Assembly: GCA_017452505.1 (NCBI GenBank)
Contig: JAFTMI010000005.1
Location: 1-61,716 of the forward strand
Length of the DNA: 61,716 nucleotides
Origin: Oscillospiraceae bacterium
Lineage (GTDB): Bacteria > Bacillota > Clostridia > Oscillospirales > Oscillospiraceae
Reading direction: 5' to 3'
Shown: one piece after another, positions 43,589-51,014 of the stretch
How the letters are laid out: each line of letters opens with the position of its first letter
How positions within the stretch are numbered: position 1 is the stretch's first letter
Made by a program: the position numbers and the translations under genes
The notes under the pieces: model-generated
Database searches by the model: none
What the model was told of the DNA's origin: nothing
What the model saw: the letters and a program-made list of their open reading frames with translations, nothing else

Positions 43589-45232
43589 TTACAGAGCTTC
43601 CATAACTGCTTTGATTCTTGCTACAGTTCTGTCATAGCCAAGGATCTGCATAACAGTGTAAAGGTCAGGAGAATTTGTCTTGCCGGTAACAGCCTGCCGG
43701 ACAAAGGTGGATACATCTGCCACAGTGCCGGGGAAGGCGGTGGGGTCAGCCTTGTAGGCCTTCATATCAGTGGTGAAACCAATTTCTTCGGTGATGGCCT
43801 TGACCTTGTCAAACCAAGTGGCAGAGTCATCAGCAATGTCAAAATTCTCTAAGAACTTGGCCAGCACAGTCTTCACAGTGTCAGCGCTGAACTTTTCGTC
43901 AAAGACAGGCTTTTCCAGATATTCGTCATAGAAGAAGCCCATATATGCCTTGGCCTCTGTCCAAACTGCAATGTCCTTTCTGGGCTTCTTGCCGCCCCGG
44001 CCAATGGCCAAAATGGACTTGGTGTAGGCGGGATCACGCTCCAGTTTTTCTGCAAAGTCAGCATCAAACTCCTTGGCCCATTCGGTGAGCAGCTCGTAGA
44101 CAGTTTCTGCGTCCATCATGGCGATTACATTCTTGCTCACGTCAGTCAGCTTGGCGTAATCGAACAGATTGCCGGCGGGGTTCAGCTTCTTGGCGCTGAA
44201 GGGGAAGTCGGTGGCGGGAGCGGTGGGATTAGCCCGACGCCAATCCTCATAGTTGGAGTTCAGGAGTGTCATAATGTACTCGTAAACCGCCGCAACAGGG
44301 AAGCCCTCGGCCTTGTAGAAGGTAAGTGCCAGCTCCGGGTCTTTTCGCTTGGATAGCTTGCGCTTGGAGTTGCCGTCCATCTTCATCAGCGGTCCGATGT
44401 GGACATACTTGGGCAGCCTAAAGCCCAAGGCCTTGAACAGCTGAATGTGGAAGGGCAGGGTAGCCATCCATTCGTCACCGCGAACCACATGGGTGGTTCG
44501 CATCAAGTGATCGTCCACCGCGTGGGCAAAGTGATAGGTGGGAATGCCGTCGGACTTGAGCAGCACGTGATCAATGTCATTTTCGGTGATGGTCAGCTTG
44601 CCTTTGACCACATCGTCAAATTTGAACTGATTCTCGATAGATCCCTCACTGCGGAAACGCAACACCCAGGGCTTGCCGTCAGCGATTTGTGCTTTGATGT
44701 CCTCGATAGCCCGGTCACGCCAAATGGCATACTTGCCATAGTAACCAAAATTCTCCTTGTTTGCCTCCTGCTGCTCACGCATGGCAGTCAGCTCTTCTTC
44801 GGTGCAGAAGCAGGGATATGCCTTGCCTTCTTCCACCAGCTTCTTGGCAAACACGTGGTATAAACCTGCTCGCTGACGCTGGCGGTAAGGGCCGTAGTCA
44901 CCAAAATCACCGCTGTGGGATGCGCCTTCGTCAAAGGCAATGCCGTAGTGTTTCAGCGTGTCAATGAGAACCTCCACCGCGCCGGGAACTTCCCGCTTGG
45001 CATCGGTGTCCTCTACCCGCAAAAACAGCACGCCGCCGCTTTGGTGGGCCATCCGCTCAGAGATCAAACCCTGCACCAGATTGCCCAAATGGACAAAACC
45101 GGTGGGCGACGGTGCCATACGGGTGATGACAGCGCCCTCGGGGCAATTCCGCAGGGGGAATCTCTCTTCTAACATCTCGGGAGTGTCGGTAACGCCCGGG
45201 AATAATAAATCAGCCAATGCTTTGTAATCCAT
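43589..45232 (-). CDS. gltX: Glutamate--tRNA ligase
   Basis: Class I synthetase of 547 residues. HIGH-type motif APSPTGFVHLGNL, acidic VEDTDAKREV, a Cys-containing segment AYPCFCTEEEL, YHFAHAVDDHLMRTTHVVRGDEW and KMSKS-type KRKLSKRKD. The anticodon-binding C-terminal half is present (to GYDRTVARIKAVMEAL). It diverges from trpS with its own TTGACT promoter. Whether it is discriminating or also charges tRNA-Gln (which would then need GatCAB) cannot be told here; a tRNA-Gln gene lies nearby. Confidence 0.94.
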   Translation of the reverse strand: MDYKALADLLFPGVTDTPEMLEERFPLRNCPEGAVITRMAPSPTGFVHLGNLVQGLISERMAHQSGGVLFLRVEDTDAKREVPGAVEVLIDTLKHYGIAFDEGASHSGDFGDYGPYRQRQRAGLYHVFAKKLVEEGKAYPCFCTEEELTAMREQQEANKENFGYYGKYAIWRDRAIEDIKAQIADGKPWVLRFRSEGSIENQFKFDDVVKGKLTITENDIDHVLLKSDGIPTYHFAHAVDDHLMRTTHVVRGDEWMATLPFHIQLFKALGFRLPKYVHIGPLMKMDGNSKRKLSKRKDPELALTFYKAEGFPVAAVYEYIMTLLNSNYEDWRRANPTAPATDFPFSAKKLNPAGNLFDYAKLTDVSKNVIAMMDAETVYELLTEWAKEFDADFAEKLERDPAYTKSILAIGRGGKKPRKDIAVWTEAKAYMGFFYDEYLEKPVFDEKFSADTVKTVLAKFLENFDIADDSATWFDKVKAITEEIGFTTDMKAYKADPTAFPGTVADVSTFVRQAVTGKTNSPDLYTVMQILGYDRTVARIKAVMEAL

Positions 45233-45264
45233 AGTATCAACCTCTATCTAAAAATCTTTTTGTT

Positions 45265-45294
45265 ACTATACCATATTCCCCCCCGGAAAGTCAA
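45265..45294 (-). promoter_or_regulatory. gltX promoter
   Basis: On the minus strand TTGACT (45294-45289), 18 bases including a G7 run, TATAGT (45270-45265). The leader is only about 25 bases, too short for a T-box. Confidence 0.82.
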
Positions 45295-45301
45295 TTTCCC
45301 A

Positions 45302-45330
45302 TTGCGTTTTTCTGTCACCTGTGATAAAAT
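45302..45330 (+). promoter_or_regulatory. trpS promoter
   Basis: TTGCGT, 17 bases, TAAAAT (45325-45330). Its -35 lies seven bases from that of gltX. No T-box fits in the short leader. Confidence 0.8.
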
Positions 45331-45362
45331 ATTAAGAAATTCCCGGAAAAGAGGAAAGCAAA

Positions 45363-46370
45363 ATGGAAGAAATCGTACAGAAGAAGAGAATGTTATCCGG
45401 CATCCAACCCAGCGGTGACCTGCACTTGGGCAATTACCTGGGTGCTATTAAGAATTGGAGTGGCCGTGCCGAGCAGTTTGACTGCTTCTACTTTATGGCG
45501 GATATGCACACCATCACCGTCCGGCAGACCCCTGCTGACCTGCGCCGCCGTACCTTGGAGCAGCTGGCTCAGTATATTGCTTGCGGCTTAGACCCGGAGA
45601 AGAACACCCTGTTTGTTCAGAGCCATGTCCACCAGCATGCAGAGCTTGGCTGGGTGCTGAACTGCTATACTATGTTCGGCGAGCTGAGCCGTATGACCCA
45701 GTTTAAGGATAAGTCCGCCAAGAATGCGGAGAATATCAACGGCGGCTTGTTTACTTACCCTGCTTTGATGGCAGCAGATATTCTTCTGTACCAGCCGGAC
45801 CTGGTGCCCGTAGGCCACGATCAGAAGCAGCACTGTGAGCTGACGAGAGATGTTGCTCAGCGGTTCAACAGCATCTACGGTGATGTGTTCAAGATCCCCG
45901 AGCCCTACATCCCCGAGACCGGCGCCCGGGTCATGAGCCTGAATGCGCCCGAGAGCAAGATGAGTAAGTCTATGCCCGAGGGCTGCGTGTTCCTGATGGA
46001 GCGCCCCGAGGATATTCAGCGGAAGTTTAAGCGGGCTATTACCGACTCCGATACCGAGAACTGTGTCCGTTTTGACCCGGAGAATAAGCCCGGTGTTGCC
46101 AATCTGATGAGCATTTATGCTGCCGTCACCGGTAAGACCTATGAAGAGATCGAAACCGAGTTTGCAGGCCAGGGCTACGGCGCATTCAAGCCCAAGGTGG
46201 GCGAGGCTGTTATCGAGACCCTGCGGCCCATCCGTGAAGAGGCCAGTCGCCTGCTGAAGGATAAGGCATACCTGGAAGGTGTGTACCGTGGCGGCGCTGA
46301 GCGGGCCGCTTACGAGGCTGAGAAGACCCTCCGCAAGGTCTATAAGAAGATCGGTTTCTTAGCAAGATAA
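45363..46370 (+). CDS. trpS: Tryptophan--tRNA ligase
   Basis: Class I synthetase charging tRNA-Trp. 335 residues with GIQPSGDLHLGNYLGAI (HIGH), FYFMADMHTIT, PALMAADILLYQPDLVPVGHDQKQHCELTRDVAQRFN and the loop ESKMSKSMPEG (KMSKS). Full length. GAGGAAAG precedes ATG 45363 with the proper spacing. Confidence 0.97.
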   Translation: MEEIVQKKRMLSGIQPSGDLHLGNYLGAIKNWSGRAEQFDCFYFMADMHTITVRQTPADLRRRTLEQLAQYIACGLDPEKNTLFVQSHVHQHAELGWVLNCYTMFGELSRMTQFKDKSAKNAENINGGLFTYPALMAADILLYQPDLVPVGHDQKQHCELTRDVAQRFNSIYGDVFKIPEPYIPETGARVMSLNAPESKMSKSMPEGCVFLMERPEDIQRKFKRAITDSDTENCVRFDPENKPGVANLMSIYAAVTGKTYEEIETEFAGQGYGAFKPKVGEAVIETLRPIREEASRLLKDKAYLEGVYRGGAERAAYEAEKTLRKVYKKIGFLAR

Positions 46371-46373
46371 AAA

Positions 46374-46402
46374 TGAAAGGGTGCGCTTGCCGCACCCTTT
46401 TG
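46374..46402 (+). terminator. trpS terminator
   Basis: AAAGGGTGCG-cttgc-CGCACCCTTTT, four bases after the stop. It overlaps the ATG at 46373, arguing that the next gene starts further downstream. Confidence 0.88.
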
Positions 46403-46423
46403 CATGAAAGCGAGGGCAAAATA

Positions 46424-46975
46424 TTGAAAGCTCTAAAACATTTTGTGACCATCACCAAGCACCGTATGATTGTGTGCGGCGGCTGCTTCCGGGTGGGACT
46501 TTATTGGCGCGGTCTGGTCCACGACCTGTCCAAATATTCCCCCACGGAGTTTTTGAGCGGCGTGAAATACTATCAAGGCACCCGTAGTCCCAATACCGCC
46601 GAGCGGGAGGAAAAGGGCTATAGTGAGGCCTGGATGCACCATAAAGGCCGCAACCGTCACCATTATGAATATTGGACAGACTTGAGCCTGGAAACCAAGA
46701 AGTACGAATCTTTACCTATGCCCCGGAAATACCTGGTGGAGATGGTGATGGACCGCCGGGCGGCCTGTATGACCTACCAGGGGAAAGCCTATACCGACGG
46801 CGCAGCCTTGGCCTATTTCCGCAAGAGCCTGGAGCGCCATCGTATGCACCCCCAGACCCAAAAGGAGCTGGACTTTTTGCTTGAAATGCTGGCGGAAAAA
46901 GGGGAGAAGGAGACCTTTTCTTATATCAAACGCTCCGTCTTAAAAGGCAAACCCTTCCCTTGGGAAGAGACATAA
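46424..46975 (+). CDS. DUF5662 family protein
   Basis: About 183 residues, cytoplasmic. Recognised by the series KALKHFVTITKHRMIV, WRGLVHDLSKYSPTEF, EGYSEAWMHHKGRNRHHYEYW-like (KGYSEAWMHHKGRNRHHYEYW), MPRKYLVEMVMDRRAACMTYQGK. The many conserved His/Asp (HDLSK, HHKGRNRHHYEYW) suggest a metal-dependent HD-like fold. The start is probably TTG 46424, eight bases after GAGGG; the upstream ATG is part of the trpS terminator. Function unknown. Confidence 0.8.
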   Translation: MKALKHFVTITKHRMIVCGGCFRVGLYWRGLVHDLSKYSPTEFLSGVKYYQGTRSPNTAEREEKGYSEAWMHHKGRNRHHYEYWTDLSLETKKYESLPMPRKYLVEMVMDRRAACMTYQGKAYTDGAALAYFRKSLERHRMHPQTQKELDFLLEMLAEKGEKETFSYIKRSVLKGKPFPWEET

Positions 46976-46987
46976 GTTCACCTTGTT

Positions 46988-47028
46988 GTCATTGCGAAAC
47001 CAGTCCGCAGACTGGTTGTGGCAATCTC
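46988..47028. repeat. REP-like palindromic repeat
   Basis: TGTCATTGCGAAACCAGTC-cgca-GACTGGTTGTGGCAATCTC: inner stem ACCAGTC/GACTGGT, outer ATTGC/GCAAT. This ATTGCGA...GTGGCAAT form is a frequent intergenic repeat in gut Clostridia, as I recall; one copy seen here. Confidence 0.65.
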
Positions 47029-47104
47029 TTGTATAAAATTTTGGCGTGGGGAAATACTACCTGCGAACCACGGAGAAAAAACTGGTAAAAAACGAAAAAA
47101 ATGC

Positions 47105-47132
47105 TTGACTTTTTTCGTTTCGTGGTTATAAT
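47105..47132 (+). promoter_or_regulatory. tRNA-Gln promoter
   Basis: TTGACT (47105-47110), 16 bases, TATAAT (47127-47132), about 18 bases before the tRNA. Confidence 0.85.
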
Positions 47133-47150
47133 AAAACCTGTCCGTGTGAT

Positions 47151-47224
47151 AGAGGATTAATGTAACGGTAGCACACCGGACTCTGACTCCGTTTGCGGGG
47201 GTTCGAATCCCTCATCCTCTGCCA
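47151..47224 (+). tRNA. tRNA-Gln (anticodon CTG)
   Basis: Cloverleaf: acceptor AGAGGAT / ATCCTCT, D arm with AACGGTAGC, anticodon loop CTCTGAC giving CTG, T arm GGGGG-TTCGAAT-CCCTC, discriminator G and encoded CCA. The closing pair of the anticodon stem is a C-U mismatch (CCGGA / TCCGT), so the stem has four good pairs. It reads CAG codons. A terminator follows. Confidence 0.93.
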
Positions 47225-47230
47225 ATAAAA

Positions 47231-47261
47231 AACACCACCCAATCGGGTGGTGATTTTTATT
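47231..47261 (+). terminator. tRNA-Gln terminator
   Basis: ACACCACCC-aatc-GGGTGGTGATTTTTATT. Confidence 0.9.
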
Positions 47262-47269
47262 AGATTCGG

Positions 47270-47470
47270 TTATGAGAGGGATTCGAACCAATAGCAGTGC
47301 AAACACTGGGGAGCGATGGGAGCGCCGCCGGTGGCGGGAGGAGCGACCTGAGCGAGTGGCAGCGGTCGACAAATGCCAAGGCATGCTGCCGCAGGCAGAT
47401 GTCGGGCACCGCAACAGGAGGTTACCATTCTTTTCGCCAAAGGCGAAAACGCAACCGAATCCCTCATCCT
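47270..47470. repeat. Module bounded by copies of the tRNA T arm
   Basis: Left edge: GAGGGATTCGAACC (47276-47289) is the exact inverse complement of the T arm of the tRNA-Gln. Right edge: CGAATCCCTCATCCT (47456-47470) repeats 47204-47218 of the tRNA in direct orientation. The ~165 bases between are GC-rich with small palindromes (TGCCGCAGGCA). I see no coding potential; the open frames across it are arginine-rich artefacts. It looks like a non-autonomous element or an integration scar. Confidence 0.6.
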
Positions 47471-47524
47471 TTACTACTTGCGGCAAAAAGCAATATCTGC
47501 TATACTATCCATGAGGTGATTGAT

Positions 47525-48079
47525 ATGAAAAGGAAACTATGGATGCTTATTCCGGCAATTTGCATTCCGTATTTGGCGCTGTTTACCTTGGCCACTCTTT
47601 TCTTTTCCGCAGAAACACCCTTTTTCGGTTTTTTAATGGAATCCGTGTTCCGAAATAATTTATTCCTGCTCTTAGGCCCGTTGGGATTTTTTTGCTTGCT
47701 TGCCCTTACGGTCAGTATTGTTTATGTTGTATTGAGTGTTCGCAAGGGCTGGGATGCGCTCACCTTGGCAAAATATGCAATGATTTTGAAAACAACCCAA
47801 GTGCCGGCCTATGTAGTAATCTTTGTTTTGGGTGTGCTTCTTGCGATTACGATCTTTACAATTCCGTTTGCCATTGGGTTGTGGTTGCTTGATTGCTTTA
47901 CTTTGCTTATATCGGGCCTATTTATGCTCGCTGCGGTCATCAATTCCGTCCGCCAGGACATTTTCAAATCCAAGGAAGTTTGTTGGTATGCAATCTTACA
48001 GCTGTTTTTCTGCCTGGATGTAGTGGCAGCAGTTGTTTTTTACAGAAAACTCAAAAAGAAATACAAGGACCAAGAATAA
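47525..48079 (+). CDS. Multi-pass membrane protein of unknown function
   Basis: 184 residues with about five hydrophobic segments (MLIPAICIPYLALFTLATLFF, FLLLGPLGFFCLLALTVSIVYVVL, VPAYVVIFVLGVLLAITIFT, IPFAIGLWLLDCFTLLISGLFMLAA, WYAILQLFFCLDVVAAVVFY), and a basic tail KLKKKYK. No motif I can name. ATG 47525 is preceded by GAGGTGAT. Its last base overlaps the PHP gene, so the two are co-translated. Confidence 0.75.
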   Translation: MKRKLWMLIPAICIPYLALFTLATLFFSAETPFFGFLMESVFRNNLFLLLGPLGFFCLLALTVSIVYVVLSVRKGWDALTLAKYAMILKTTQVPAYVVIFVLGVLLAITIFTIPFAIGLWLLDCFTLLISGLFMLAAVINSVRQDIFKSKEVCWYAILQLFFCLDVVAAVVFYRKLKKKYKDQE

Positions 48080-48909
48080 TGATCATCCATTCCGACTGGC
48101 ATATTCACAGCGAAAATTCCTATGATGCCTCTAATCCCATTACCGTTATCGGTGATCAGGCGAATACCCAGGGATTGCGGTGTTTTGGCATCACCGACCA
48201 CGCAAACCTCAATGACGATAAATTCAGAAAGAATATTGAAGATTCTGCGGAAAACGTGAAGCATCTGCAAGCCAAGTATCCCAATATGGTGTTGGGCGTG
48301 GAGCTGACCCCCATTGAAAGACCCCTCTATGACTATATCTGCAAATATGGCACCCGTGAGGGATATGCAGTTCCTGCCACGATGGTTGATTGTGATTTTG
48401 CAATAGCTTATACCAAGGAAGAACTGATGGCTTTGGGTATGCGCTATGCTGTGGCGGCTGCCCATTGGAGCTTGATCGGTCCTAATGCAAGAGGCGGCGA
48501 TTTGAAACAAAGCATAGAGTCCTGGCATTATCAGCAGATGAAGCTTGCCTGCGATGAGCGAACAACTATTCTGGGTCACCCCTGGTGGAATGGTAAGGGT
48601 ATTTGGTACGAAGATTTTAGTGTAATTCCCCGAACAATGAATTTGGAATTAGCTGCCGCGCTGAAGGAGAACGGCAAATATGTAGAATGCAATTCCCACT
48701 TTTTTACCCGGGCTAAAACGACGGAAAAATTCCGTCATCAGTATGCAGAATTCCTACGGGAGCTGTTTGAAATGGGCATCTCTATTACTTACGGCTCCGA
48801 TTCTCATCACAACTATGACGATTTACGCCCAAAGGTGGAAGAATACCTGTCCGCCGCCGGTTTCGCAGACGGCGATTTCTCCGAATTGTCTGAAAAAGAC
48901 TTATGGTAA
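48079..48909 (+). CDS. PHP-superfamily phosphoesterase
   Basis: 276-residue metallo-phosphoesterase of the histidinol-phosphatase/PHP kind. Metal-binding residues appear in order: HSDWHIHSENSYDAS (HxH), FGITDHANL (Asp-His), VLGVELTP (Glu), AAAHWSLIG (His), LGHPWW (His) and YGSDSHHNYD (Asp-x-His). Substrate unknown; stand-alone PHP proteins act on small phosphates. No his genes are near, so histidine synthesis is unlikely. Followed by a terminator. Confidence 0.85.
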   Translation: MIIHSDWHIHSENSYDASNPITVIGDQANTQGLRCFGITDHANLNDDKFRKNIEDSAENVKHLQAKYPNMVLGVELTPIERPLYDYICKYGTREGYAVPATMVDCDFAIAYTKEELMALGMRYAVAAAHWSLIGPNARGGDLKQSIESWHYQQMKLACDERTTILGHPWWNGKGIWYEDFSVIPRTMNLELAAALKENGKYVECNSHFFTRAKTTEKFRHQYAEFLRELFEMGISITYGSDSHHNYDDLRPKVEEYLSAAGFADGDFSELSEKDLW

Positions 48910-48947
48910 GCAAAAAAAGCAGATGCCTTAGACATCTGCTTTTTTGA
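48910..48947. terminator. Terminator between the PHP and MATE genes
   Basis: AAAAAAAGCAGATG-ccttaga-CATCTGCTTTTTTG; symmetric. It lies partly inside the 3' end of the MATE gene. Confidence 0.9.
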
Positions 48948-50268
48948 TTTTTAGTGTCGATGCCAGGAATAAGGTAAAAACCGCGCTGACAGCGCTGGAG
49001 GCCAAAGGGTTGAGCCAAACGCCGTCCAAACCCCAGTATGGGGTGAGAATGAACAAAAATCCAATGGGGGCAACCAGTGTGCCGAAGAAGGATGTGAGCA
49101 GTGACCGTCCCGGCCGCTCCAATGCGGTAAAATAAGAAGAGAAAGTCATATCTACCCAGCCGGTGAGATAGGAAAGAGCAAACAGCTTCATGCCTGCAAT
49201 GCTTATTTTCAGCAGCTGCGTATCTTCCGGTTTTACAAAAATGGGAGCAATATATGGTCCTGCAAAGTACATAAATGCCATCGCCGCGGCGGAAAGCACG
49301 AAAGCAGCCAAAATGATCCGCTTACATAAAGCCTTGACCTTGTCCATCAATCCTGCGCCATAGCAATAGCTGATGGCCGGCTGCATAGAGTCGCACATAC
49401 CGAAGGTGAGCATGCCGATAATGCTGTCCACATACATAATCACCGAGAATGCCGCAACGCCGGTTGTGCCGCCGTATTTCAGCAGAAAAAAGTTATAAAC
49501 GATGGACATGACCGACATGGAAATGTTGCTGAAAAACTCACTGGAGCCGTTGGCAAGGATTTTTGAGAATTTAGAGAAGGAAACGCCTTTCCGGGTATAG
49601 TAAAGATCCATTTTCTTGCCCCGGAACAACCAAAGGATAATTACAGCGCCAATGGACATAGCCAAGCAGCTGGTGAAGGCGGCGGCCCAAACACCCTGCC
49701 CTAAGAACACGATAAGGACCACATCCAGCACAATGTTAAACAGTTGTGTGGTGATGCTCAGCCACATGCTGAGCTTTTCCTTGCCGCATACCCGCAGATA
49801 GTTGTCTGTTGCAAAAAAGACGAGGCACAGCGGAGAAAAAACCGCATTCACCCGAATATAGGTAACGCCATATTGCATCGCCAATTCCGATGCGCCGGGG
49901 GCTAAGAGCCGCACAAAAGGCACAGCAAAGAAGACACCCAACCCGCCTAAAACACAACCCAGCAGAAAAATGACCTTTAGAGAAAGGGAGAACACCCGAG
50001 ATGCTTCCTCCCGGTTCTTTTCACCCAGCAGCACGGAAATCCGCACCGCTGCGCCGGTGGCGATCATGTTGGAAAAGGCGAATACCATCATCAGAATGGG
50101 CATTATTAAATTGACGGCGGCCAAAGCATCCTCACCAATGAACCGTCCCACAAACAATCCATCTGCGATTTGATACAAAGCGCCAAAGGCCATTGTGATC
50201 ATCGACGGCACTGCGCACCGGAAAAACAGCTTGGTGGGCGGCAGCTTCTCAAAAATTTCCGAATCCAT
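48928..50268 (-). CDS. MATE family efflux transporter
   Basis: 446 residues, twelve predicted TM helices, cation-coupled exporter of drugs or metabolites. N-terminal LPPTKLFFRCAVPSMITMAFGALYQIADGLFVGRFIGEDALAAVNLIMP and RISVLLGEKNREEASRVFSLSL are characteristic; a second, homologous half begins near ANGSSEFFSNISMSVMSIVYNFFL. The gene stands alone on the minus strand. It has a consensus promoter and a ~140-base leader ending in a terminator hairpin, so expression is probably controlled by attenuation. Substrate unknown. Confidence 0.93.
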   Translation of the reverse strand: MDSEIFEKLPPTKLFFRCAVPSMITMAFGALYQIADGLFVGRFIGEDALAAVNLIMPILMMVFAFSNMIATGAAVRISVLLGEKNREEASRVFSLSLKVIFLLGCVLGGLGVFFAVPFVRLLAPGASELAMQYGVTYIRVNAVFSPLCLVFFATDNYLRVCGKEKLSMWLSITTQLFNIVLDVVLIVFLGQGVWAAAFTSCLAMSIGAVIILWLFRGKKMDLYYTRKGVSFSKFSKILANGSSEFFSNISMSVMSIVYNFFLLKYGGTTGVAAFSVIMYVDSIIGMLTFGMCDSMQPAISYCYGAGLMDKVKALCKRIILAAFVLSAAAMAFMYFAGPYIAPIFVKPEDTQLLKISIAGMKLFALSYLTGWVDMTFSSYFTALERPGRSLLTSFFGTLVAPIGFLFILTPYWGLDGVWLNPLASSAVSAVFTLFLASTLKIKKADV

Positions 50269-50407
50269 AAAAACCTCAAAAAGTATAAAAAATAACCCGA
50301 TTACTACGAAATGTAATAACCGAGCGCACTCGACACCTAATCCGGTATGCGGCCTGCAAGCAATTGCTTACGATCCCCGAGCACTGCGGTGCTCTACCTC
50401 CGGTGAC
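50269..50407 (-). promoter_or_regulatory. Structured leader of the MATE gene, candidate riboswitch
   Basis: Read 5' to 3' on the minus strand from about 50407: a possible closing helix CACC/GGTG around two hairpins, GAGCAC-cgca-GTGCTC (50394-50379) and GTAAGC-aatt-GCTTGC (50371-50356), then CGAG-tgcg-CTCG (50332-50321), which overlaps by two bases the base of an 11-pair terminator (50322-50296) with a T tract to 50286. The ribosome site GAGG and the ATG follow. Aptamer plus terminator before an exporter is the usual riboswitch build. It matches no class I can name. Confidence 0.55.
50286..50322 (-). terminator. Leader terminator of the MATE gene
   Basis: RNA stem CGGUUAUUAC / GUAGUAAUCG(GG) with an AUUUC loop, then GUUAUUUUUUAU. 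It lies 20-50 bases before the start codon, so it can only act as an attenuator. Confidence 0.7.
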
Positions 50408-50413
50408 AAGGGG

Positions 50414-50442
50414 ATTATACGACAAAGCTCCCCAATTGTCAA
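50414..50442 (-). promoter_or_regulatory. MATE gene promoter
   Basis: TTGACA (50442-50437), 17 bases, TATAAT (50419-50414): perfect consensus. Confidence 0.92.
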
Positions 50443-50450
50443 GTCTATGT

Positions 50451-50488
50451 AGGCCCCCTTGTCTGAAGGGGGCTGTCACCGAAGGTGA
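50451..50488. repeat. Hairpin repeat, second copy
   Basis: GGCCCCCTT-gtctg-AAGGGGGCTGTCACC-gaa-GGTGAC. The first hairpin matches the unit at 26508. It follows the stop of the minus-strand gene at 50493 and may end its transcript, though the T tract is poor. Confidence 0.7.
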
Positions 50489-50492
50489 CTTC

Positions 50493-50897
50493 TTAGTCGC
50501 AATCGGCAGCGCAGCGGACATAGCAGGCAGCGGAGGCAACCGTCAGCCACAGGAAGAACACCAGTACTCCTACCAAAACGGCGCTGAGCACGCTGGTAGC
50601 CACGATGCCCACAGCCAAAAGAACCAGAGAAAGCAGAATCGTTCCCAGAACGCCTGCCAGCAGTGCATCCAGGGCTCTGCACAGGCAGCTGGTTGCGTTT
50701 GTGCATCTGCACCGGGTCGAGGCGACTGTTAAGCCCGCAAGGTACACCACGCCGATGCCCAAAGTTACCCACAGAAATGCAGCTGTCACGGTGATCGTAC
50801 CGGAGATCTGCAAGAATGCGGCGACCACACCCAAGATAGCGGCGCTGATGACCGCAAACAGGGTGCAACTCCATCTGCAATTACAGTTACACATCAT
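50493..50897 (-). CDS. Small Cys-rich membrane protein of unknown function
   Basis: About 134 residues: a cysteine-rich N terminus (MMCNCNCRWSC), four hydrophobic segments (LFAVISAAILGVVAAFL, TAAFLWVTLGIGVVYLAGL, LAGVLGTILLSLVLLAVGIV, VLSAVLVGVLVFFLWLTV), a central CRCTNATSCLCRALD loop and a CYVRCAADCD end. The Cys clusters at both ends and in the loop could bind metal or form disulfides. I chose ATG 50897 since GGGAGG is six bases upstream; the GTG at 50903 overlaps that site. A competing frame (50476-50880) has no ribosome site. Confidence 0.72.
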   Translation of the reverse strand: MMCNCNCRWSCTLFAVISAAILGVVAAFLQISGTITVTAAFLWVTLGIGVVYLAGLTVASTRCRCTNATSCLCRALDALLAGVLGTILLSLVLLAVGIVATSVLSAVLVGVLVFFLWLTVASAACYVRCAADCD

Positions 50898-50958
50898 TTT
50901 CACCTCCCGTTTTCACTATATGCGAAAAGCGCAAGAGGGTTCGACAAAATCTGCAGAA

Positions 50959-50987
50959 TTGACATGGGGTTTGGGGTGCGTTATAAT
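50959..50987 (+). promoter_or_regulatory. Esterase gene promoter
   Basis: TTGACA, 17 bases, TATAAT (50982-50987): perfect consensus. AAAGGAG ribosome site follows. Confidence 0.9.
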
Positions 50988-51014
50988 AATCAAAAAAATC
51001 AAAGGAGCGTAGCT

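Noticed and set aside
45233-45362. T-box riboswitch before gltX or trpS
   Set aside because: Leaders are about 25-30 bases each between promoter and ribosome site; there is no room for specifier or antiterminator parts.
46373-46423. N-terminal extension of the DUF5662 protein from ATG 46373
   Set aside because: The extension is encoded by the trpS terminator hairpin; a TTG with a ribosome site lies downstream.
47261-47520. Arg-rich open frames across the T-arm module
   Set aside because: Composition (RRRWREERPERV) is typical of translated GC-rich repeat DNA; no ribosome site.
50476-50880. Alternative minus-strand frame in the Cys-rich membrane gene
   Set aside because: Arg/Gly-rich translation without a ribosome site; the other frame has GGGAGG and regular hydrophobic segments.
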